Assembly: GCF_014199295.1 (NCBI RefSeq)
Contig: NZ_JACIJH010000005.1
Coordinates: 1-64,000 of the forward strand
Origin: Sphingopyxis panaciterrulae
Lineage (GTDB): Bacteria; Pseudomonadota; Alphaproteobacteria; Sphingomonadales; Sphingomonadaceae
DNA length: 64,000 bases
Direction: 5' to 3'
Below are positions 7,632 through 15,200 of this stretch, piece after piece. A program made the position numbers and the translations under genes. The notes beneath the pieces were generated by a model. The model saw nothing but the letters and a program-made list of their open reading frames with translations. It was not told the DNA's origin and ran no database searches. How positions within the stretch are numbered: the stretch's first letter is position 1; each line of letters opens with the position of its first letter.

Positions 7632-8141
7632 CTAGCGGCTGCCGGGGTCGGCCTCCGAATCCGTATCGGCGGACGCGTCGGCCCCGGCATGCGCTTCGAG
7701 CTGGGCCTGCGGGACCTTGCTGACCAGGCCCTTCGCGGTGTCGGTGCCATGGGCGTAGAGCGCCGAAAGCGGCACATTGTAGAGCTTTCCGCCGCTCACC
7801 ACGACGGCATTGCCGCCGTCGACGCTCTGCACGGTGCCGATGCTGTTGCCGTCCATGTCGGTGACATTGGCGCCGGCGCGCACCTGCTCCTGCGTCGCGA
7901 GGGTGAGGTCGGTCGCGTCGACGGCGTCGTTCGCCGTCTGGTCGACCTGATCGACGACCTCGCCGACCGGCTGGGTCACCTGGTCGGTCACATTGCCGAC
8001 GGTGCCGGCCGGATCGACCTGGCCGGCGACGTCGCCGGTCACATGGCCCGTGACCTGTCCGGCGGTGCCGGCGAGCTGGGCGAACGCCGGGGTGGCGATC
8101 GCCGCGGTGCCGGCGGCGAGGAGGATGAAAGTCTTGCGCAT
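7632..8141 (-). CDS. Secreted protein with Val-rich repeats and a PRC-barrel-like C-terminal domain
   Basis: A 169-residue exported protein. The signal peptide is MRKTFILLAAGTAAIATPAFA. It is followed by about 50 residues of imperfect repeats of the type V-T-x-x-V (GQVTGHVTGDVAGQV, VGNVTDQVTQPVGEVVDQV). A small beta domain with NVTDMDGNSIGTVQSVDGG and LYNVPLSAL then resembles a PRC-barrel. The tail is acidic. AGGAGATTTTCG precedes the start and a strong terminator follows. The repeat part may be a helical or amyloid-like segment; this is inference. The function is unknown. Confidence 0.8.
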   Translation of the reverse strand: MRKTFILLAAGTAAIATPAFAQLAGTAGQVTGHVTGDVAGQVDPAGTVGNVTDQVTQPVGEVVDQVDQTANDAVDATDLTLATQEQVRAGANVTDMDGNSIGTVQSVDGGNAVVVSGGKLYNVPLSALYAHGTDTAKGLVSKVPQAQLEAHAGADASADTDSEADPGSR

Positions 8142-8362
8142 CGAAAATCTCCTGCGGTTGACGGGGATACGGGGGAAACGAGCGGCGCGCGCCGCTTGTT
8201 TCATCGCGCGCCGACGCGGGCGCGCGCCGAATCGGCGCCCGAAGCGCATAAAGCGGTGGGATTTCAAGGACTCGGCGTCCAATTCGGCCGGACGCGCAGC
8301 GCGGCGGATCGCCGAATTTTTGCGACGAAGGCCCGCGCGCGACGCGGCGCGCGGACCCGCCG

Positions 8363-8512
8363 TCAGTGGGACTTGCGCGGCGCGGCGATCAGCTTGTTGA
8401 GCGTCGCGATGCGGCGGCGGGCGGCGGTCCAGTCGCGTTCGGGATGCGCCTGGATCTGCGTCAGGAGGGTGGCGAGTTCCTTGCGGCGATCGCCTTCGGT
8501 CACGGCCTGCAT
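8363..8512 (-). CDS. 49-residue conserved-looking small protein
   Basis: A short gene whose ATG at 8512 follows GGAGAAAG. The product is basic and helical, with LATLLTQIQAHPERDWTAA and RRRIATLNKLIAAP as two likely helices. No membrane segment or signal is present. I know of no function. An upstream in-frame ATG at 8563 exists but has no ribosome-binding site. It sits between two other uncharacterised genes on the same strand. Confidence 0.65.
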   Translation of the reverse strand: MQAVTEGDRRKELATLLTQIQAHPERDWTAARRRIATLNKLIAAPRKSH

Positions 8513-8566
8513 GGGCTTTCTCCTTTCGCGGCCAGTGTAGCACATCCCGCGTCCGCGGCGCACGCT

Positions 8567-9553
8567 TCACCGCGCCGGCGGGGCGGAACGCCCGGCCCGC
8601 GCGCGGTTTTCGCCGGTGCCCCGCGCCTCTGCCACGCCGCGATCGTTGGCGGGCGCGGGAATCGCGAAAAAGGCGCGCCGTGCCGCCTCGCCGGCCGCGC
8701 GCAGCGGCGCGACCTCGGCCTCGCGCGCCGCCAGCCACGCCTCTTCCTCGTCGATCTCGAGGGTGCGCTCATAATCCTCATCGCCGAATTCGCCCTCCTC
8801 GATGCCGGTGAAATCCTCGGGCGGCGGGAAATTGGTGCGCCATTCGCCGTGCGCGTCGTCGTGCCAGACGTGCATGTCGGCGGCGGCCTCTTCCGGGGTC
8901 GGCTCGGCGACGGGCTCGACGTCCGGATCGGCGGAAAAGCGTGCAACTTCATTCGCGATCGGGCTGTCCTTCCACAGCGTCGCGACCGGGTTGGCGCGGT
9001 TGTCGCGCCCCGCGAGCCACAGCGCGAGCGCGGCGTTGTGGCCGCCCGATTCGCCGTCGACGCCCGGCTCGACTCCCGCGGCGTCGAACAGCGACAGGAA
9101 GCCGTCCCAGTCGCCCGCGATGACCTGCGCCAGCATGTCCTCGCCGGCCTGCGCGCGCACCTCGACCACGCGGTCGAGCCGCGCGAGCATCGCGAGGCCG
9201 AGGCGCGGGTCGTGGCGGCGGCGGTTGTGGTAATGATAGCCCTCGCGCGTCGCGGGCCCGCGCTCATAGCTTTCCTCGATCCCCCAGATCGCGCGGTCGA
9301 GCAGCTCGTCGGCGAGCCGCTCGCGCGCGATCCGCACCGCCGCCGCCCAGCCGAGCCGAAAGGCGGCGCCCTGCGGTTTGTGGCGGAGCTGATAGGCGGC
9401 GCTGGGCGACATCGACACGCGGGTGGCAGCGATCTTGACCGATCCGGTGACCGCGAGATGGGAGAGGAAGTCGCGCTGGAGGGCGGGGGTCCAGTGATAG
9501 CTGGGCGGCGCGGCGGGGGCGGGGGCGGGGATCGCGGCGGTGGCGTCGGTCAT
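8567..9553 (-). CDS. Uncharacterised protein with N-terminal helix-turn-helix, acidic C-terminal half
   Basis: The 328-residue protein begins with a Pro/Ala-rich leader. It is followed by WTPALQRDFLSHLAVTGSV and KIAATRVSMSPSAAYQLRH, which read as a resolvase- or terminase-small-subunit-like helix-turn-helix (residues about 20-60). The middle is helical with many Trp and Arg residues (AIWGIEESYERGPATREGY). Residues 215-270 are very acidic. A phage-terminase-like DNA-binding origin is possible, but no phage genes are nearby. It is probably a chromosomal gene of sphingomonads with unknown role. Confidence 0.7.
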   Translation of the reverse strand: MTDATAAIPAPAPAAPPSYHWTPALQRDFLSHLAVTGSVKIAATRVSMSPSAAYQLRHKPQGAAFRLGWAAAVRIARERLADELLDRAIWGIEESYERGPATREGYHYHNRRRHDPRLGLAMLARLDRVVEVRAQAGEDMLAQVIAGDWDGFLSLFDAAGVEPGVDGESGGHNAALALWLAGRDNRANPVATLWKDSPIANEVARFSADPDVEPVAEPTPEEAAADMHVWHDDAHGEWRTNFPPPEDFTGIEEGEFGDEDYERTLEIDEEEAWLAAREAEVAPLRAAGEAARRAFFAIPAPANDRGVAEARGTGENRARAGRSAPPAR

Positions 9554-9661
9554 GGGGGGAATCCTCCTTTATGGCTGGTCGAATGGGCGCATTGAACCAT
9601 ATAGGTAAATTGTAGGAAAGCGATTTTTCCTGTTCGGCGTGCTGCCTTCCGTTTCCATGCC

Positions 9662-9735
9662 CTGATCCCCGGCGAACGCCGGGGTCCAGAGGCGTAGCGC
9701 CACGCGGCGTGGACCCCGGCTTTCGCCGGGGATCG
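9662..9735. repeat. Family C palindromic repeat, long copy
   Basis: GATCCCCGGCGAACGCCGGGG and CCCCGGCTTTCGCCGGGGATC are themselves hairpins, and together they form a roughly 74-base inverted repeat around GGCGTAGCGCC. The gap 9554-9967 (about 414 bases) contains this, the following family D copy, and the upstream region of the gene at 9553. Confidence 0.9.
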
Positions 9736-9765
9736 GGGGAGGGCCGGGGCGGCCGGGCCTGCTCC

Positions 9766-9905
9766 AGATCCTCCCTGCGGCGCAGCCGTGGGGAGGGGGG
9801 ACCGCCGCCGCAGGCGGTAGGGGAGCGGCGGCCAGCGCCAGCGAGCGCTGCGCGCTCGGCTCCTCCGTCAGCGCTTCGCGCCGCAACCTCCCCATCGCCG
9901 CGCGA
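9766..9905. repeat. Family D G/C-rich repeat, degenerate copy
   Basis: CCTCCCTGCGGCGCAGCCG, then GGGGAGGGGGG and AACCTCCCCATCG, mark the pyrimidine/purine arms seen in the other family D copies. The inner part is diverged. Confidence 0.6.
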
Positions 9906-9967
9906 CCGGGAGGATTGGTGGCCTCCATGCTGGCGCCGCGCGTCCGCCGTGCCTATGTGTGCGGGCG

Positions 9968-10474
9968 ATGGCGTATCGGGACCGGCAAATCATCGTGATC
10001 GCGCGGCTGAAGGCGAAGCCGCTGCTGGCGGGGCAGGCGGTGTCGGCGCTGCTGTTCGCGGCGCTGGCGGTGGGACAGGCGGCGCCGGTGGCGGCCGACG
10101 GCGCGGCGGCGATGCTGCGCGCGATCCTGTTCGGCGACGCGGCGGCGAGCGCGGCGATGCTCGCCGCGCTGTTCCTTTTCTGGACCTGTCTGCGGCTGTG
10201 GCGCCAGCGCGACGCCTGGATCTTCCACGACGGCGCGCGGCTCTATCGCGGCGGCGCCCTGTCGTGGCCGCTCGGGGCGGTCCGCGACGTCGTGACCGAA
10301 CGCGGCGGCCTCGGCCTGCCGTCGCTGCGGCTGGTCGTCGACGACGACAGCGAGACGACGCGCGAACTGGTGCTGCTGCCCTTGCTCGAAGGCTCGCCGG
10401 CGGCGGTGCGCGGCGGGGTGCTGTTCGCGGCGGCGGGAGTGGGCGCGGTGCCGAGCGGGGTGACGGTGAATTGA
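9968..10474 (+). CDS. Hypothetical two-helix membrane protein
   Basis: The 168-residue frame has two likely membrane helices (about residues 17-40 and 50-78). A soluble part follows with FHDGARLYRGGALSWPL and LRLVVDDDSETTRELVLLPLL, which resembles a small PH-like or beta-rich domain. The ribosome-binding site is weak, and an in-frame ATG 9 bases upstream is an alternative start. Codon use looks coding, with GC-rich third positions. I know of no family name. It is flanked on both sides by repeat arrays. Confidence 0.55.
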   Translation: MAYRDRQIIVIARLKAKPLLAGQAVSALLFAALAVGQAAPVAADGAAAMLRAILFGDAAASAAMLAALFLFWTCLRLWRQRDAWIFHDGARLYRGGALSWPLGAVRDVVTERGGLGLPSLRLVVDDDSETTRELVLLPLLEGSPAAVRGGVLFAAAGVGAVPSGVTVN

Positions 10475-10576
10475 GGGAGGATTTTCGTTTCACGCGAAGA
10501 CGCGAAGGCGCGAAGATTCATTCCTCATACGTCATCCCCGACGTGATCGGCGATGATCCCCTCTGCCCCCATATGG

Positions 10577-10669
10577 CGTCATTGCGAGCGGAGCGAAGCA
10601 ATTTCCAGCGATCATCCTAACTTGCCGATGGCTGGAGATTGCTTCGTCGCTACGCCCCTCGCAATGACG
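10577..10669. repeat. Family B palindromic repeat, copy 2
   Basis: CGTCATTGCGAGCGGAGCG opens it and CCCTCGCAATGACG closes it, with inner AAGCAATTTCCAGC pairing to GCTGGAGATTGCTT. The closing arm has an insertion, GTCGCTACG. The 381-base gap 10475-10855 holds this and the next repeat and no gene. Confidence 0.9.
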
Positions 10670-10733
10670 CCTGCGGATGTCGCGGGGATTATCGCCGATC
10701 ATCACGTCCGGGCCCCGTGCTTCGGCTGTTATA

Positions 10734-10826
10734 TGGGTCCCGGATCAAGTCCGGGGTGACGAAGATGGGGGTGGGATGGAGGCGTCCCCGCGCCGCGTCA
10801 TGCCGGACTTGATCCGGCATCCATGC
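10734..10826. repeat. Family C-like repeat pair
   Basis: Two hairpins, GGATCAAGTCCGGGGTGACG and CGTCATGCCGGACTTGATCC, face each other across about 35 bases and are near reverse complements of each other. Confidence 0.85.
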
Positions 10827-10855
10827 GATGGAGCGCGGCGGCGGGGAAATTCACC

Positions 10856-11086
10856 TCAAACCGAAAACCCGCCCGAATTGCGCCGGTTCGACCCCGCCGC
10901 CAGCACCTTCCTGCCCGTCGGGGTCAGCGTCCATCTGGCGCCTTGCTGCGTCACTAGGCCCAGCGCGACGAGTTCGTCGCGGATCGGGTCGGTGGGGAGT
11001 TGGGGGCGGCGGTTGGAGAGGCCCTCCAGGCACGCGCGCTGGGGTTGGCTGAGGTGCAGGAGCTTGAGTTTTTTCTTGTCGGTCAT
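10856..11086 (-). CDS. Small winged-helix-like hypothetical protein
   Basis: A 76-residue basic protein starting MTDKKKLKLLHLSQ. The segment TDPIRDELVALGLVTQQG, followed by RWTLTPTGRKVLAAG, reads like the recognition helix and wing of a small winged-helix domain (the LTPTGRxVL motif is frequent in such regulators). The start codon at 11086 has only a weak upstream AAGG. It lies downstream of nrdB on the same strand, separated by a repeat, so it could be in the same transcript. The function is unproven. Confidence 0.6.
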   Translation of the reverse strand: MTDKKKLKLLHLSQPQRACLEGLSNRRPQLPTDPIRDELVALGLVTQQGARWTLTPTGRKVLAAGSNRRNSGGFSV

Positions 11087-11138
11087 GGATGGCCTTTTTG
11101 ACTCTTTTGCGCGTTGCGGCGCGGCGCCGGCGTCGCTG

Positions 11139-11208
11139 GCCCTCCCCGCTGCGACTAGCCAGCAAGCTGGCAAGTCTCGCTGCCCCTCCCGCTTGCGGGA
11201 GGGGTTTT
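11139..11208. repeat. Family D repeat with mini-hairpin GCCAGC-AA-GCTGGC
   Basis: CCCTCCCCGCTGCGACTA leads into a perfect 6-bp-arm hairpin at 11158-11171, then AAGTCTCGCTGCC and the hairpin CCCCTCCCGCTTGCGGGAGGGG. The same layout recurs at 35185 and 37339 with different but still paired hairpin arms. Confidence 0.9.
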
Positions 11209-11216
11209 GAAGGGGG

Positions 11217-12281
11217 CTACTCCGCGGCGATGCCGGCCTTGGCGAACATGTCCTCGCCGTCGCCTTCGCCTTCGGTGGTCGCGGCGCCGTCGTCGTTGGT
11301 CTTGGCCTTCTTGCGGTTGTCGAAGCTGGTCCACACGCTGTTCCAGTCGCCGCGCGTCGCGGCCTTCGAATATTCGGTGGCGCGGGTTTCGAAGAAGTTG
11401 GCGTGCTCGACGCCGTTGAGCAGCGGGGCGAGCCAGGGGAGGGGGTGTTCGTCGATCATGTAGATCGGCTGGAACCCGAGCTGCCCGAGGCGCCAGTCGG
11501 CGATGTAGCGGATGTAGCGCTTGATCTCCTTGGGCGTCATGCCGGGGACCGGGCCCTGTTCGAAGGCGAGGTCGATGAAGGCATCCTCGAGCCGCACCGT
11601 CTTCTGGCAGCAGTCGATGATGTCTTCCTTCACCGCCTTGGTCAGGCAGTCGCGTTCCTTGACGAAGGCGTGGAACAGGCGGGTGATGCCCTCGCAGTGC
11701 AGGCTTTCGTCGCGGATCGACCAACTGATGATCTGGCCCATGCCCTTCATCTTGTTGAAGCGCGGGAAGTTCATCAGCATCGCGAAGCTGGCGAAGAGCT
11801 GAAGCCCCTCGGTAAAGCCGCCGAACATCGCGAGGGTGCGCGCGATATCCTCGTCGTCGTCGACGCCGAAGGTGCCCATATAGTCGTGCTTGGCGCGCAT
11901 CTCGTCATATTCGAGGAACATGCCATATTCGCTCTCGGGCATGCCGATCGTGTCGAGCAGGTGGCTGTAGGCGGCGATGTGCACCGTTTCCATGTTGCTG
12001 AACGCGGTCAGCATCATCTTGATCTCGGTCGGCTTGAACACGCGGCCATATTTGTCGTGGTAGCAATCCTGCACCTCGATGTCGGCCTGGGTGAAGAAGC
12101 GGAAAATCTGGGTCAGCAGATTGCGTTCATGGTCGCTGATCTTCTGCGCCCAGTCGCGGCAGTCCTCGCCCAGCGGCACTTCCTCGGGCACCCAGTGGAT
12201 CTGCTGCTGGCGCTTCCAGAAATCATAGGCCCAGGGATATTCGAAGGGCTTGTAGGTCTTGCGGGCTTCCAACAAAGGCAT
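11217..12281 (-). CDS. nrdB: Ribonucleotide reductase beta subunit NrdB (class Ia)
   Basis: NrdB holds the diiron-tyrosyl radical cofactor needed by NrdA to reduce ribonucleotides. The 354-residue protein shows all ligands by motif: D67 (QADIEV), E98 and H101 (METVHIAAYSHLL), E158 (FTEGLQ), and E192 and H195 (RDESLH). The radical tyrosine is Y105, with the same E-x2-H-x3-Y spacing as in the E. coli protein. The C-terminal tail is acidic and contains a disordered GAATTEGEGDGED stretch before the end that docks into NrdA. GAGGAT precedes the start. It lies downstream of nrdA with a family C repeat in between. Confidence 0.97.
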   Translation of the reverse strand: MPLLEARKTYKPFEYPWAYDFWKRQQQIHWVPEEVPLGEDCRDWAQKISDHERNLLTQIFRFFTQADIEVQDCYHDKYGRVFKPTEIKMMLTAFSNMETVHIAAYSHLLDTIGMPESEYGMFLEYDEMRAKHDYMGTFGVDDDEDIARTLAMFGGFTEGLQLFASFAMLMNFPRFNKMKGMGQIISWSIRDESLHCEGITRLFHAFVKERDCLTKAVKEDIIDCCQKTVRLEDAFIDLAFEQGPVPGMTPKEIKRYIRYIADWRLGQLGFQPIYMIDEHPLPWLAPLLNGVEHANFFETRATEYSKAATRGDWNSVWTSFDNRKKAKTNDDGAATTEGEGDGEDMFAKAGIAAE

Positions 12282-12310
12282 CGGTCTATCCTCAGCTTCT
12301 AAACTTCAAT

Positions 12311-12384
12311 CGTCATCCCCGCGCAAGCGGGGACCCAGTGTCGCGTAATCCCGCCCTGGGTTCCCGCTTTCGCGGGAAAGACGG
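12311..12384. repeat. Family C palindromic repeat between nrdA and nrdB
   Basis: CGTCATCCCCGCGCAAGCGG and TTCCCGCTTTCGCGGGAAAG are two hairpins that also pair with each other through GACCCAG/CTGGGTT, giving one long foldback in the intercistronic space. Confidence 0.9.
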
Positions 12385-12401
12385 GCAGGAGGAGCGCGGC
12401 C

Positions 12402-14342
12402 TTATTGGCACGCCAGGCACTCGTCGTAATCGGTGCTCTCGGCCGAGAGTTCGAATTTCGCGGCCTCGGGGGTGTTGTCGGCCTCGACACCGCCCGCGAA
12501 GCCGGCGCGCTGGACCGATTTCGAGCGGAGATAATAGAGCGATTTGATGCCGAGTTCCCACGCGCGATAGTGGAGCATGAGCAGGTCCCATTTCTCGACA
12601 TCGGCGGGGATGAAGAGGTTCAGCGATGCGGCCTGGTCGATATAGGGGGTGCGGTCGGCGGCGAGTTCGAGCAGCCAGCGCTGGTCGATCTCGAAGCTGG
12701 TCTTGTAGCAGTCCTTCTCGTCCTGGGTCAGGAAGTCGAGGTGCTGGACGCTGCCGCCCTTTTCGAGGATCGAGTTCCAGATGCTGTCGCTGTTCTTCGC
12801 CTTGTCGACGAGCAGGCTTTCGAGGTGCGGATTCTTGACCACGAAGCTGCCCGACAGCGTCTTGTGGGTGTAGATGTTCGCCGGGATCGGCTCGATGCAT
12901 GCGCTGGTGCCGCCGCAGATGATGCTGATCGACGCGGTCGGCGCGATCGCCATCTTGCACGAAAAGCGCTCCATCACGCCCTGGTCGGCGGCGTCGGGGC
13001 AGGGGCCGCGTTCCTTGGCAAGCAGCATCGAGGCCTGGTCGACCTGGCTGCGGATATGCTTGAAGATGCGCAGGTTCGACGATTTCGCCATCGCACCTTC
13101 GAACGGCAGGCCGCGCGCCTGGAGGAAGCTGTGGAAGCCCATGACGCCGAGGCCGACCGAGCGTTCGCGGCTGGCGCTGTACTTGGCGCGCGCCATTTCG
13201 GGCGGGGCGCGGTCGATATAGTCCTGGAGGACATTGTCGAGCATGCGCATGACGTCCTCGATGAACGCCTTGTCGCTGTTCCACTCGTCCCAGGTTTCGA
13301 GGTTCAGCGACGAGAGGCAGCAGACCGCGGTGCGATCGTTGCCGAGATGGTCGCGGCCCGTCGGCAGCGTGATCTCCGAGCAGAGGTTCGAGGTCGAGAC
13401 CTTGAGGCCGAGGTCGCGGTGATGCTTGGGCATCATCCGGTTCACCTGGTCGATGAAGATGATGTAGGGCTCGCCGGTCGCGAGGCGCGTCTCGACCAGC
13501 TTCTGGAACAGGCTGCGCGCGTCGACGGTGCCGCGCACACTCTGGTCCTTGGGGCTGCGCAGGTTGAACTCAGCGCCGTCGCGCACGGCCTCCATGAACT
13601 CGTCGGTGAGGAGGACGCCGTGGTGGAGGTTGAGCGCCTTGCGGTTGAAGTCGCCCGACGGCTTGCGGACCTCGAGGAACTCCTCGATCTCGGGATGCGA
13701 GATGTCGAGATAGCAGGCGGCCGAGCCGCGGCGCAGGCTGCCCTGGCTGATCGCGAGGGTCAGCGAATCCATCACGCGGACGAAGGGGATGATGCCGCTG
13801 GTCTTGCCGTTGAGACCGACCGGCTCGCCGATGCCGCGGACATTGCCCCAATAGGTGCCGATGCCGCCGCCGCGCGACGCGAGCCAGACATTCTCGTTCC
13901 AGGTGCCGACGATGCCCTCGAGGCTGTCGTCGACGCTGTTGAGATAGCAGGAGATCGGCAGGCCGCGGCCGGTGCCGCCGTTCGAGAGCACCGGGGTCGC
14001 GGGCATGAACCACAGCTTCGAGATATAGTCGTAGAGGCGCTGGGCATGATCGGCGTCGTCGGCATAGGCGGCGGCGACGCGGGCGAAGAGATCCTGATAG
14101 GATTCGCCGGGGAGGAGATAGCGGTCCTGCAGCGTCTCCTTGCCGAAATCGGTGAGCAGCGCGTCGCGGCTCGCGTCGGTCTCGACCGCGAATCGGCGCG
14201 CGTGGACTGTGGGCTCGACGTCGCCGTTCAGCTTCGCCTTGACACCTGCGGTCGATTCGACCGGGGTCTCCGCCTCTGTCCTGGTCAGTTCAGCCGTCGC
14301 CACGTCGCTCGTCTCCACCCGATCCGTTTCCCGAAAATCCAT
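12402..14342 (-). CDS. nrdA: Ribonucleotide reductase alpha subunit NrdA (class Ia, no ATP-cone)
   Basis: NrdA carries the catalytic site that makes deoxyribonucleotides from ribonucleoside diphosphates. The 646-residue sequence shows SNGGTGRGLPISCYLNS (active-site cysteine), NLCSEI (second redox cysteine with the NLCxE motif), the radical-cysteine region MAIAPTASISIICGGTSACIEP, and the C-terminal shuttle pair ECLACQ. After a short, divergent N-terminus it enters the alpha N-domain at FGKETLQDRYLLPGE. The roughly 90-residue ATP-cone found in the E. coli enzyme is not there. Two NrdR-like boxes lie about 180-230 bases upstream. It is transcribed toward nrdB. Confidence 0.97.
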   Translation of the reverse strand: MDFRETDRVETSDVATAELTRTEAETPVESTAGVKAKLNGDVEPTVHARRFAVETDASRDALLTDFGKETLQDRYLLPGESYQDLFARVAAAYADDADHAQRLYDYISKLWFMPATPVLSNGGTGRGLPISCYLNSVDDSLEGIVGTWNENVWLASRGGGIGTYWGNVRGIGEPVGLNGKTSGIIPFVRVMDSLTLAISQGSLRRGSAACYLDISHPEIEEFLEVRKPSGDFNRKALNLHHGVLLTDEFMEAVRDGAEFNLRSPKDQSVRGTVDARSLFQKLVETRLATGEPYIIFIDQVNRMMPKHHRDLGLKVSTSNLCSEITLPTGRDHLGNDRTAVCCLSSLNLETWDEWNSDKAFIEDVMRMLDNVLQDYIDRAPPEMARAKYSASRERSVGLGVMGFHSFLQARGLPFEGAMAKSSNLRIFKHIRSQVDQASMLLAKERGPCPDAADQGVMERFSCKMAIAPTASISIICGGTSACIEPIPANIYTHKTLSGSFVVKNPHLESLLVDKAKNSDSIWNSILEKGGSVQHLDFLTQDEKDCYKTSFEIDQRWLLELAADRTPYIDQAASLNLFIPADVEKWDLLMLHYRAWELGIKSLYYLRSKSVQRAGFAGGVEADNTPEAAKFELSAESTDYDECLACQ

Positions 14343-14521
14343 TGTTCTGCCCTGCCTCTCTGCTCGCGCCGCGGCGCGATCTGTTCCTGTCTTGTTCGAC
14401 TCAGGGCGAAGCCCCAGCCTAGCATCTTTCGCCCCCCTCGTGGGGCATATTTTTCAGACGCAAACGCGTTCCTCCCGTGCCCATATGGGATGGGCGACGG
14501 AAAACCGCCACTTTCGGTCTG

Positions 14522-14569
14522 ACACAAATTATTGGGTGCCCCCGTCGGCTGACCCACCACCTATAGTGC
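14522..14569 (-). promoter_or_regulatory. Putative tandem NrdR boxes upstream of nrdA
   Basis: ACACAAATTATTGGGT (14522-14537) matches the palindromic NrdR-box pattern ACACWATATATWGTGT well. A weaker second half-matching box, CCACCACCTATAGTGC (14554-14569), starts 32 bases away, about three helical turns, which is the spacing known for NrdR box pairs. Repression by NrdR under high ATP/dATP is inferred. Confidence 0.6.
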
Positions 14570-14574
14570 CATGT

Positions 14575-14990
14575 CGGCGCGCCGATGCAAGACGGTAAAT
14601 GACAGGTTGAAGACTCGACTCGCCGATATTTTGATTCGGTTCGTCGCTCGAATGGACCGGCTCGCGGGTCCGGCGCAAGGCTTTCCGCGGTCTTCGCGCG
14701 AATGGGCTGCGATCGGACCGAGGGAGAAAAATTTTTGCCGCGTGGCGGTGCTTCGATTGCACCCCGGCGGACGCTCACAAGGTCAAGCGAAAAATCGCGT
14801 GGGAAGCGGGCCTCCTATATTCGGGGAGGATCGTTCCCGGACGCCCGGACGCCGGATGGCGCGTATGCCGCCACAAGCCGGTGTCCACCGACCAGCCGTT
14901 CGGCAAATCCTCTATGGTACCAACAAAAAACTAATTCGGGAGGCGCGGGAATGTCGTCATGGCCGGGGTCCGATCAGGATGTCCGCGAGC
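14575..14990. other. Gap with no recognisable gene
   Basis: About 415 bases between the nrdA upstream region and the terminator at 14991. It contains an AAAAATTTTT tract near 14728 and the small hairpin CCTCC/GGAGG near 14812-14831. No open frame has a convincing ribosome-binding site and normal termination. A small RNA read on the plus strand into the bidirectional terminator is possible but unproven. Confidence 0.4.
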
Positions 14991-15030
14991 AAAAGAAAAG
15001 GCCCCGGGGATACCGGGGCCTTTATTCTTT
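14991..15030. terminator. Bidirectional rho-independent terminator
   Basis: Arms AAAGGCCCCGG (14997-15007) and CCGGGGCCTTT (15013-15023) have a 5-base loop. On the minus strand they are followed by TTTTCTTTT, on the plus strand by TTTATTCTTT. It sits immediately after the stop of the 20-codon microORF. Confidence 0.9.
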
Positions 15031-15091
15031 AGGCCGTGCCGCCGGCATTACGAGTGCCGCCGCCGCCGAGCCAGCTCCAAATCCAAGCCAT
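15029..15091 (-). CDS. 20-residue Trp/Gly-rich microprotein (candidate)
   Basis: A 20-codon frame whose ATG at 15091 is preceded by AAGAGGAG at ideal distance and whose TAA at 15029 overlaps the start of a strong terminator. The peptide begins MAWIWSWLGGGG and ends with a Gly/Ala/Thr tail. It has three tryptophans in the first seven residues, so an amphipathic membrane-surface or leader peptide is plausible. Two small hairpins (15111-15129 and 15142-15160) lie upstream. It is too short for gene finders. It is downstream of the EAL gene but separated by about 110 bases. The role is unknown. Confidence 0.6.
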   Translation of the reverse strand: MAWIWSWLGGGGTRNAGGTA

Positions 15092-15200
15092 GTCAAAACT
15101 CCTCTTGCGCACTGTCAACGCAGGACAGTTAACGCGGCATATACCTTAAGAAACAAGGTAAAGCGAGTCTTAACCTTAACGGATAGTGCCAAATTGGCAC

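Noticed and set aside
6020..7777. 585-codon minus-strand frame
   Set aside because: Covers four plus-strand genes with good ribosome-binding sites and motifs; its product is Arg/Pro/His low-complexity.
12338..12547. Small plus-strand frame MSRNPALGSRFRGKDG
   Set aside because: Begins in the family C repeat, and such peptides are usual spurious calls on this repeat; it overlaps the nrdA end.
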